Positions 1 through 5,370 of a DNA stretch of 5,952 nucleotides are shown here, piece after piece. Source of the DNA: Desulfobacteraceae bacterium (lineage in GTDB: Bacteria; Desulfobacterota; Desulfobacteria; Desulfobacterales; Desulfobacteraceae); the NCBI GenBank assembly GCA_003354055.1, contig PIVQ01000472.1, positions 1 to 5,952 on the forward strand, read 5' to 3'. The first letter of the stretch is position 1; every line of letters begins with the position of its first letter. The position numbers and the translations under genes were made by a program. The notes under the pieces were generated by a model. The model saw only the letters and a program-made list of their open reading frames with translations. It did no database searches and was not told the DNA's origin.

Positions 1-2
1 CT

Positions 3-1721
3 TATGCGTACTATGGAATCTACATTATCGGCTTCTGTTTCTGGCTGACTTTTTACTATGGCTATTCGTTTCAATACTTTTGGCCGAATTCTCCCAATTG
101 GAATAATCAGGGGGCGATGGCAACTTCCAGCTTTTGGGCTATTTTTATGACCCAGTTCATTCGTTCTTTTCTAGATACGAAACGACTGGTGCCCTGGTAT
201 GACATGTTAGCCAAAATTACAATTTGCGGTTTGATTTTCAATATTGTCTTCAGCTTTACAGGCAATTATGCCATATGCGTCAAAATAATTATAGGCCTTG
301 GAGGCCCAATGTGCCTGGCAACCTTTGCTGCTGGATTTATCTGCCTTAGAGCGGGGTTCAGACCAGCTCGGTACTTCCTTATGGCATGGTCAGTTCTTCT
401 ACTTTCACTCATGATATTTGTTCTAAGAATCACAGGAATCCTACCCGTAACATTCATTATTGAAAAAAGTATACAAATCGGCTCTGCAATAGAAGTTATG
501 TTATTATCATTAGGGTTGGCAGATCGTATTAATGTATTGAAAAATGAAAAACATCACGCCCAGCAGGCGGCTATACGCGCATTTGAATCAAGCCTGAAAT
601 TGAAAAATAATTTTATTACATCGATCAGTCATGAATTGCGTACGCCCATGAACGCCATTATCGGGGGATTGGAAGTCGCAAAAGATCATACACCTGATGG
701 CTCAAAAACTTCCTTGGATATTATTCAAGAGGGGGCTTTGGATATGTTGAGATTGGTCAACGATATATTGACGCATACAGAAATTCAGTCCGATCGAATA
801 GCTATTCAATCCGATAATATCGCTATTCAACCACTGCTGAAATCATTACATGAGACCCACCGGTATTTGGCTGAAGCCAAAGGTTTACAACTCGACTGGC
901 AAGTGGGCGCTACTCTGCCGGAGTGGATTTTTACAGACGAAGAAAAGCTTGTCACCATACTGTCTAAGCTATTGGATAATGCCATTAAGTATACTAAGAC
1001 AGGCCAGGTTACATTAAACATTAAATGTGAACAAGGAGCCTTACCCTGGCAATTGATTACGGTTGTGAAAGATACGGGTATTGGGGTTGCAAAAGAAAAG
1101 CAGCGAACAATTTTCGAGTCATTTACACAATCAGAAGGCGGCTTTCAAAGACGCTATGGTGGTTTGGGTATTGGGTTATCTATTTGTAAAAAATTGACCC
1201 AAGCATTAGGAGGCGAACTCAGGCTTGAGTCTATAGTGGGTCAAGGCAGTACGTTTACGGTGATTTTCCCAATTGAGCCGGGAGTCGAACCTGTCACAAT
1301 AAAAAACACAAATCTTGCGTCTGCTGATTTACCCATTTTAGTTGTTGAAGACAATTTAGTGAATCAAAAACTCATGGAAAAATTATTGGAAAAGATAGGG
1401 TATACGTCATTGATTGCCAACAATGGGAAAGAAGCGCTTGAGATATTGGAAAAAGAAACCGTATCACTGATATTGATGGATTTACAAATGCCGGTGATGG
1501 ATGGTTTTACTTGTACTGCGAAAATTCGGGGACGAAAAGATCACTTAAAAAATATACCAATCATTGCTGTCACTGCGAACCTGATGGATACTGATAAAGA
1601 ACGGTGTATTGAATGTGGCATGAATGATTTTTTTAAAAAGCCGATCAAACTGGATAAATTACACAACAGCCTGTCATGCTATATAGTCAGCACAAAAAAA
1701 GGTGGCTCAACGATTTCTTAA
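3..1721 (+). CDS. Hybrid sensor histidine kinase/response regulator with 7TMR-DISM membrane domain (5'-partial)
   Basis: Membrane sensor kinase that should autophosphorylate on His and pass phosphate to its own receiver domain. The frame is open to the left edge, so the ATG at 117 is internal. The 38 codons before it continue the same membrane domain, including the FQYFWPNSP stretch typical of 7TMR-DISM proteins. Numbering from the codon at 117: about five hydrophobic segments up to residue 137, plus at least one before residue 1; a short helical linker (138-165); HisKA with SHELRTP (phospho-His172); HATPase_c with N box LLDNAIKY (N288), G1 DTGIG (319-323), F box (332-338) and G2 GLGIGLS (349-355); a REC domain from about 406 with acidic E411/D412, phospho-Asp455 in LMDLQMP, T486 and K508. 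All catalytic residues are present. There is no Hpt or DNA-binding output domain, so a separate phosphotransfer partner is inferred. The ligand is unknown; the N-terminal sensor part lies outside the window. The gene looks more AT-rich than the transporter it converges on. Confidence 0.95.
   Translation, partial: YAYYGIYIIGFCFWLTFYYGYSFQYFWPNSPNWNNQGAMATSSFWAIFMTQFIRSFLDTKRLVPWYDMLAKITICGLIFNIVFSFTGNYAICVKIIIGLGGPMCLATFAAGFICLRAGFRPARYFLMAWSVLLLSLMIFVLRITGILPVTFIIEKSIQIGSAIEVMLLSLGLADRINVLKNEKHHAQQAAIRAFESSLKLKNNFITSISHELRTPMNAIIGGLEVAKDHTPDGSKTSLDIIQEGALDMLRLVNDILTHTEIQSDRIAIQSDNIAIQPLLKSLHETHRYLAEAKGLQLDWQVGATLPEWIFTDEEKLVTILSKLLDNAIKYTKTGQVTLNIKCEQGALPWQLITVVKDTGIGVAKEKQRTIFESFTQSEGGFQRRYGGLGIGLSICKKLTQALGGELRLESIVGQGSTFTVIFPIEPGVEPVTIKNTNLASADLPILVVEDNLVNQKLMEKLLEKIGYTSLIANNGKEALEILEKETVSLILMDLQMPVMDGFTCTAKIRGRKDHLKNIPIIAVTANLMDTDKERCIECGMNDFFKKPIKLDKLHNSLSCYIVSTKKGGSTIS
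789..830 (+). repeat. 21-bp imperfect tandem duplication inside the kinase gene
   Basis: Two adjacent 21-bp units (789-809 and 810-830) encode SDRIAIQ and SDNIAIQ, residues 225-231 and 232-238 counting from the ATG at 117. They differ only in the third and fourth codons (cga ata versus aat atc). They sit between the HisKA helices and the HATPase domain and keep the frame. The simplest reading is a small in-frame duplication that lengthened the linker by seven residues. Confidence 0.7.
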
Positions 1722-2977
1722 CGCTCTGGAGGCGGCCTAAGAAAACAGGTCAGGACAACGGCGGTTGCGGTTAATGCCGCGCAAAGCCAGAATGCCATGC
1801 TGAATGTTCCGGTAATATCGGCCAGAAAACCTGCCACAGCCGGCCCTGTGATCTGTCCGAAGCCAAAAAACAGGGTGATAAAACCAAAGGCCTTTACCGC
1901 CTGAGCAGGACCTGCGTAATCGCCCACCGCAGCCGACATAATGGTGGGGATACTCCAGACAGCCAGACCAAAAATACCAATGGATACGTATAAAAATAGA
2001 TCTGGAAGATCCGCCGCCACCAAGGCATAGGATATGGTGAACAAGGCGTAAACCAGCATAATGGTAATTTTTCGGCCCATTCTGTCGGAGAGCCCTCCGA
2101 ATAAAGGACCTGAAACAATTGAAAGTCCGCCCACAACCGCCCAGAAGCTACCGGCCGTGTTTTCACCAAATCCCCTTTCATTGACCATGGCCGTGACGAT
2201 AAAGGTGGCATAGACCACATAGGTCGCTCCGAAAAAAGCATAAATTGATCCTAGATGAACCATGGTCCATCTATTGGATTGGGAAGCGCTTTTACGGACA
2301 GATCCGGAACCCGAATCGCCAGCGGCAGGCGCGGAGTCCGGTTTTCCCATGGGAACAAGTCCTTTTTCGCAGGGTTCATTGCGCAAAAAAAATGCTGCCA
2401 CAGCCGCGATAAAAAGAGAGATCCCGCCAAAGGCCAGCCAGCTTACCCGCCAACCGTCGGCCCCCATGAAAAGATTGATCCAGGGGATAAACAACCCCGT
2501 AAAGACAATGGCAATCCCGTTTCCCGAGAGCATGGTACCGGCGGCCCGACCCCGGTTGCTCTTTAAAAACCAATGGGAAACCAACCCCATCATGGGCACA
2601 TTGGCCAGGCCGGTCCCGATTCCCGTGGCTGTGTAGAGGACCATGACCTCAATGAACCCTTGCGCCCGGCTTATAAACACCATGGAGCCACCCACCAGAA
2701 CAAGGCCCAAAAAAATCGTCTGTCTGGAACCGATCCGCCGGGCAACGACACCGGCCAGGACCACGGAGATCATATAGCCTACAAAATTACCGGTTCCGAT
2801 AAGCCCCATCTGCGAATAATTCAAATCAAGAGAGCTCCCCATGGAAGGCAAAAGCATGCCCAGAGAAAAGCGGCCCAGCCCCAGGCAGGCAAAGAGGACA
2901 GCCATGCCTGTAATCACAATGACCCAGCCATAGTGCATTTTTTGTTCTCCGGCCGGGATTTGATCTGCTTGCTCCAT
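1718..2977 (-). CDS. MFS transporter, YbfB/YjiJ-like
   Basis: Inner-membrane secondary carrier of the major facilitator superfamily, 419-420 aa, the usual length for 12 membrane segments. Counting from the outermost ATG (2980), the first helix follows MHYGWV at about 15. A degenerate motif A (RRIGSR, 81-86) lies in the loop after TM2. A hydrophilic Ser/Gly/Ala-rich central loop spans about 201-238. The second-half motif A, GGLSDRMGRK, is at 295-304. The late stretch AFGFITLFFGFGQITGP (364-380) resembles the conserved C-terminal helices of YbfB/YjiJ carriers (MFS_4). The substrate cannot be told; oxalate/formate-antiporter-like carriers are an alternative grouping. Two ATGs are adjacent (2980 and 2977). 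The Shine-Dalgarno GAGGGG at 2983-2988 lies 2 nt from the first and 5 nt from the second, so I chose the second. The stop codon overlaps that of the convergent kinase gene. It is probably transcribed alone from the promoter at 3062-3089. Confidence 0.88.
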   Translation of the reverse strand: MEQADQIPAGEQKMHYGWVIVITGMAVLFACLGLGRFSLGMLLPSMGSSLDLNYSQMGLIGTGNFVGYMISVVLAGVVARRIGSRQTIFLGLVLVGGSMVFISRAQGFIEVMVLYTATGIGTGLANVPMMGLVSHWFLKSNRGRAAGTMLSGNGIAIVFTGLFIPWINLFMGADGWRVSWLAFGGISLFIAAVAAFFLRNEPCEKGLVPMGKPDSAPAAGDSGSGSVRKSASQSNRWTMVHLGSIYAFFGATYVVYATFIVTAMVNERGFGENTAGSFWAVVGGLSIVSGPLFGGLSDRMGRKITIMLVYALFTISYALVAADLPDLFLYVSIGIFGLAVWSIPTIMSAAVGDYAGPAQAVKAFGFITLFFGFGQITGPAVAGFLADITGTFSMAFWLCAALTATAVVLTCFLRPPPER

Positions 2978-2982
2978 CATTG

Positions 2983-2988
2983 CCCCTC
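2983..2988 (-). promoter_or_regulatory. Ribosome binding site of the MFS gene (decides the start)
   Basis: On the minus strand GAGGGG precedes the double ATG. Spacing is 2 nt to the ATG at 2980 and 5 nt to the ATG at 2977, which favours the inner start. The difference is a single methionine. Confidence 0.6.
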
Positions 2989-3061
2989 ATCTTGGTTTTG
3001 GGTTGGACAGCCTCTTTAACACCGCAACTTTGTTTCTGATAAATTAATGGACACTAGGTGA

Positions 3062-3089
3062 TTTATACAAGTTTATGGTGGGATGTCAA
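3062..3089 (-). promoter_or_regulatory. Sigma70-type promoter of the MFS gene
   Basis: Reading the minus strand, a perfect -35 box TTGACA (3084-3089) is followed by a 16-bp spacer and the -10 box TATAAA (3062-3067, five of six matches). Transcription should start near 3055, giving a leader of about 75 nt before the MFS start codon. A small perfect inverted repeat, CAGC-GAAG-GCTG, lies just upstream of the -35 box at 3091-3102. The boxes are near consensus and correctly oriented in an intergenic region, so this is the best-supported promoter in the window. Activity is inferred from sequence only. Confidence 0.6.
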
Positions 3090-3241
3090 TCAGCGAAGGC
3101 TGTATCTTTAAAACGAAATAAACTTCCAATACAGAACAATGACATTTTGGGTTAAAATAAATTTCATAATAATCCCCCCTGTTTCTCTCTTTTAAATCAG
3201 GCGTCTCACGGTTTTTTTAACAATTTTAACACGCTTTTATC

Positions 3242-3270
3242 TTGACGGCTGTTTATAGTCATCATAGGCT
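3242..3270 (+). promoter_or_regulatory. Possible weak promoter for the lectin-like gene
   Basis: TTGACG (3242-3247, five of six matches to the -35 consensus) is followed after 17 bp by TAGGCT (3265-3270, which keeps the TA...T positions of a -10 box). A start near 3277 would leave a leader of about 200 nt. The TATAGT at 3254-3259 is a better -10 sequence but has no acceptable -35 partner. In AT-rich DNA such matches arise easily, so this is tentative. Confidence 0.22.
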
Positions 3271-3298
3271 TTTCTGTGAAATGCAAGTTCATTACTTT

Positions 3299-3319
3299 AT
3301 GCCTATTCATATCAGGCAT
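3299..3319. repeat. Inverted repeat upstream of the lectin-like gene
   Basis: ATGCCT (3299-3304) and AGGCAT (3314-3319) are exact complementary arms around a 9-bp centre. The spacing suits a dimeric regulator site and it lies just downstream of the tentative promoter, but arms of six bases are not rare. Confidence 0.3.
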
Positions 3320-3347
3320 GTCGGCCATTACTATAACGCCCAGCAGG

Positions 3348-3358
3348 TACCCAGGGTA
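3348..3358. repeat. 11-bp perfect palindrome upstream of the lectin-like gene
   Basis: TACCC-A-GGGTA is a perfect odd-centred palindrome about 130 bp before the start codon. It could be an operator. No protein is linked to it and there is no second copy that I noticed. Confidence 0.3.
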
Positions 3359-3471
3359 GTTCAAATTCAACGCATCAATCACAATGTTTGCAGATCCCAA
3401 TAACTTTATTTTCAGGGATAGGCAAGACGCATGAATTGGTCTCAATTCAAAATTTAAAACCCATAGATACC

Positions 3472-3477
3472 AGGAGG
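3472..3477 (+). promoter_or_regulatory. Strong ribosome binding site of the lectin-like gene
   Basis: A full AGGAGG lies 8 nt before the ATG at 3486, which is close to ideal and fixes the start at 3486 rather than at the internal methionine 12. It suggests efficient translation. Confidence 0.85.
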
Positions 3478-3485
3478 AATAAAAA

Positions 3486-4664
3486 ATGTATTTCAAAACA
3501 AAACCCAAAATTACCAGTATGCTCAGTTCAACCCACCCCACTCCCCCGGAAGGCACGAAAATGGCTTGCTTTACAGGGCCGGATGCCCGGAAAGAAGCAG
3601 AAAACTGCCCGGTGATTGTTTGGGATGACTATTTATACTGGCCATTTGGCTATACAGACGATCGTGAGGGTATGTGCATTGCCGCCTATAACTGGGAGGG
3701 TACAAAACTCATTAAAAAATGGGATAAAACCGGGGCCAGGAATTTATACAAGATCACCATTGATGAGGCGTCACAGACAATAACCTTCTGGGGCGAGGCT
3801 GAGCACAGCATCACAATGCACTGGTCTCAACTCTATTTAATGAGGCCGCCGATAACAGAGATGATTCCGGTGGAGGCCCATCCGTCAATACCGGAAGGGT
3901 CAAAGCTGGCGCCGTTTATGGGTCCTAAGGCCAAGCACCCCAGCCCCGATTGTCCTGTAGTACAAATGGACACGTTCACATATTGGCCATACAACTATAA
4001 GGACGACCGGGATGCAATGAACATTGTGGCATATGATGTTGAAGGAAAAATAATCAGACAATGGGAAAAAGGCGGCGCAAAATTTGTTTACAAGATCACT
4101 GTGGATGAGGTGTCCGAAACGATCACTTTCTCGGGGCAATCCGATCACACCATTGTGATGAAATGGACTGAGCTTTTCATAGATCCTGTAATGGTGGAGC
4201 CTGTCAATATTATATCTGCCCAATTCCCGTATGTAAATTTGAGAATGGATGGCAGAGAGGTCACAAAAGGATATGATCAGGGTGCAGGGATAATCAATTG
4301 CCAGCATACCTCAGGGCCCTGGGAGAAATTCAAGCTGGTTGAACAATCAAATAATACCATGGCAATCGAATCGGTTGAGTTTCCGGGACGCTTTGTTCGG
4401 ATGGATGCCAGGGGGGTCACTAAAGCTGTTGATAATGGCGGAGGTATCGTCAACTGTCAGTTTGGTGCAGGACCATGGGAAAAATTTAAAATTAATCAAC
4501 AGCAGGATGGTGCATATACCATTGAATCGGTACAATATCCCAATTGTTTTCTTCGCATGGACGGCAGGGGCGTCATTAAGTTAGTTGATCAGGGAGCAGG
4601 GAAGGTCAACTGCCAGTTTGGTGCCGGACCTTGGGAAAAATTTGAGTTGCAGCCCATCTGGTAA
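3486..4664 (+). CDS. Lectin-like repeat protein: two aromatic-rich modules plus a fascin-like beta-trefoil
   Basis: A 392-aa protein of unknown function with two kinds of internal repeat. Residues about 17-117 and 132-231 are two copies of one module. Each opens with HP..PEG(T/S)K, continues through a CPV and a YWP motif, DDR, and an AY...EG turn, and closes with a W(D/E)K.GA...YKIT(I/V)DE...TITF...H(S/T)I.M.W segment. I do not recognise this module with confidence. Residues about 241-392 are three repeats of about 50 aa, each with (V/F)x(L/R)RMD, a G-V-TK-like turn, NCQ and GPWEKF. This pattern fits the three subdomains of one beta-trefoil of the fascin/actin-crosslinking type, a fold used to bind sugars or proteins. 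No signal peptide or membrane segment is visible, so it is cytoplasmic or leaves the cell by a route that does not use Sec. It stands alone: divergent from the MFS gene and convergent with TetR. Sugar binding is inference; binding another protein or a structural role are alternatives. Confidence 0.85.
   Translation: MYFKTKPKITSMLSSTHPTPPEGTKMACFTGPDARKEAENCPVIVWDDYLYWPFGYTDDREGMCIAAYNWEGTKLIKKWDKTGARNLYKITIDEASQTITFWGEAEHSITMHWSQLYLMRPPITEMIPVEAHPSIPEGSKLAPFMGPKAKHPSPDCPVVQMDTFTYWPYNYKDDRDAMNIVAYDVEGKIIRQWEKGGAKFVYKITVDEVSETITFSGQSDHTIVMKWTELFIDPVMVEPVNIISAQFPYVNLRMDGREVTKGYDQGAGIINCQHTSGPWEKFKLVEQSNNTMAIESVEFPGRFVRMDARGVTKAVDNGGGIVNCQFGAGPWEKFKINQQQDGAYTIESVQYPNCFLRMDGRGVIKLVDQGAGKVNCQFGAGPWEKFELQPIW
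3534..3836 (+). repeat. First N-terminal module of the lectin-like protein
   Basis: Encodes residues 17-117, the first copy of the HP..PEG / YWP / YKITIDE / HWSQL module. It aligns along its whole length with the second copy at 3879-4178. There is a single-residue gap near the EGTKL segment and some difference after the first GP, with roughly half the residues identical by eye. Such divergence points to an old duplication. Confidence 0.8.
3879..4178 (+). repeat. Second N-terminal module of the lectin-like protein
   Basis: Encodes residues 132-231, the second copy of the module (PEGSK, YWPYNY, KDDRDAM, YKITVDE, TITFSG, MKWTEL). Aromatic and charged positions conserved between the copies (YWP, DDR, W-acidic-K, GA) are the natural candidates for binding or core residues. 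Confidence 0.8.
4206..4661 (+). repeat. Three beta-trefoil repeats of the lectin-like protein
   Basis: Repeat 1 covers about 4206-4364 (LRMDG, INCQ, GPWEKFKL), repeat 2 about 4365-4520 (VRMDA, VNCQ, GPWEKFKI) and repeat 3 about 4521-4661 (LRMDG, VNCQ, GPWEKFEL). Repeats 2 and 3 agree at about 30 of 43 aligned residues. They also share a 39-bp stretch with only three mismatches (4449-4487 and 4605-4643, offset exactly 156 bp), so their duplication or homogenisation is recent compared with repeat 1. Three repeats make exactly one trefoil. Confidence 0.8.
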
Positions 4665-4697
4665 TTCGTGAGCCCGGCAGTTTCGGACGGAGGCCTG

Positions 4698-5351
4698 TCA
4701 TAATGCCGTTGGCTGTCCCCCTTTGTTTGCCATACGGACAAAGGCGCTGAGCAGGTGTTCCAGGTTGAACGCAAACATCCGGTCAAATTCTTCGGAGTCG
4801 AACAAAAGCTCTTGCATCTTTTTGAACTGCAAGAGGCTGTGAAGGGAAGTCCATAGGAAAAAGGAGAAGTCGGAAGGGTTTACATCCTTGAATTCGGCAG
4901 CTTGGATTCCCTGTTCAAAAAGATCCCGGATAACTTCCAGGGCGGCATTGCCTTTCAGGGCCAGGGCCGCCCGTTTTTCCTCCGGAAACATGATCTCGGG
5001 GAAGGTGAGAAAGTAGGAAATCGTATCAAAGTAGGGTTTGTTGTCCCTGGCAAAATCCTTGTAGGCAAAGGCTACCCGGCGAAGCCTCTGGACGCAGTCC
5101 CCTTCCGTGTCCGCAGCGGCCCTGACGGTTTCAAGCAACAGGTCCATGCCGTCGTTGTACAGGGTAAAAAAAATCTCCTCCTTGTTTTTGAAGTAGAGAT
5201 AGATCGTACCCACGCTAAGCTCGCTGGCCCTTGCAATATCCCGGATTGTTGCAGCGGTAAAACCTTTTTTCAGAAGGGTGGCGCAGGCGGATTCAAGTAT
5301 CAGCCTGCGCCGTGCCGCCTTTTCTCTTTTTTTTCTCTTCGCAGATCCCAT
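4698..5351 (-). CDS. TetR/AcrR-family transcriptional regulator
   Basis: A 217-aa repressor-type protein, a normal TetR length. A basic N-terminal tail (AKRKKREKAARRR) leads into the TetR_N helix-turn-helix: helix 1 with ILESACATLLKKG, then FTAATIRDIA and the recognition region ELSVGTIYLYFKNKEEI (residues about 44-60), the family signature. Residues from about 80 form the helical, family-specific ligand-binding and dimer part with several aromatic residues; the ligand cannot be told. The only start is the ATG at 5351, with AGGAA 5 nt upstream. It begins 19 bp after the DUF3604 gene on the same strand, so it is probably co-transcribed and may control that unit. The lectin-like gene converges on it with a 33-bp gap and no clear terminator between. 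Confidence 0.92.
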   Translation of the reverse strand: MGSAKRKKREKAARRRLILESACATLLKKGFTAATIRDIARASELSVGTIYLYFKNKEEIFFTLYNDGMDLLLETVRAAADTEGDCVQRLRRVAFAYKDFARDNKPYFDTISYFLTFPEIMFPEEKRAALALKGNAALEVIRDLFEQGIQAAEFKDVNPSDFSFFLWTSLHSLLQFKKMQELLFDSEEFDRMFAFNLEHLLSAFVRMANKGGQPTAL

Positions 5352-5356
5352 GGGGG

Positions 5357-5361
5357 TTCCT
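5357..5361 (-). promoter_or_regulatory. Ribosome binding site of the TetR gene
   Basis: AGGAA on the minus strand, 5 nt before the ATG at 5351, lying in the 19-bp gap after the DUF3604 stop codon. The gap leaves no room for a separate promoter, which supports co-transcription. Confidence 0.55.
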
Positions 5362-5370
5362 GATCTAATG

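Larger units (their letters stand above)
2990..3471. other. AT-rich divergent intergenic region between the MFS and lectin-like genes
   Basis: About 480 bp with no gene I can support. Its left part holds the MFS promoter and leader. The middle (about 3120-3240) is AT-rich with homopolymer runs (C6 near 3173-3178, T7 at 3212-3218) but no hairpin attached to them. The right part holds a possible weak promoter (3242-3270), an 11-bp palindrome (3348-3358) and a six-base-arm inverted repeat (3299-3319). One long antisense reading frame crosses the right part but lacks a ribosome binding site and invades the lectin-like gene. I see no transposon ends, tRNA or riboswitch fold. Confidence 0.6.

Noticed and set aside
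117..119. ATG at 117 as the start of the histidine kinase
   Set aside because: The frame is open upstream to the window edge and encodes more of the same membrane domain, so this methionine is internal.
1691..1740. Terminator for the MFS transcript using the T-run opposite 1694-1700
   Set aside because: Seven T on the minus strand are present, but no stable hairpin precedes them; AGGC-C-GCCT has a one-base centre and is too far from the T-run.
2255..3019. Several plus-strand frames opposite the MFS gene
   Set aside because: They are the antisense of a clearly coding membrane protein, rich in Pro/Arg/His/Gly as antisense shadows are, and match no recognisable family.
3206..3556. 116-codon minus-strand frame as an intact gene
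   Set aside because: It starts with GTG inside the lectin-like gene, has no ribosome binding site, and covers that gene's strong Shine-Dalgarno and first codons on the opposite strand. Kept only as a possible remnant.
4671..4710. Terminator between the lectin-like and TetR genes
   Set aside because: Only a five-base match CGGCA/TGCCG around a long loop, with no T-run on either strand.
5343..5366. AGATC-14-GATCT inverted repeat around the TetR start codon as an operator
   Set aside because: Arms are only five bases and inner symmetry is poor. It overlaps the ribosome binding site and start codon, so coincidence is likelier.
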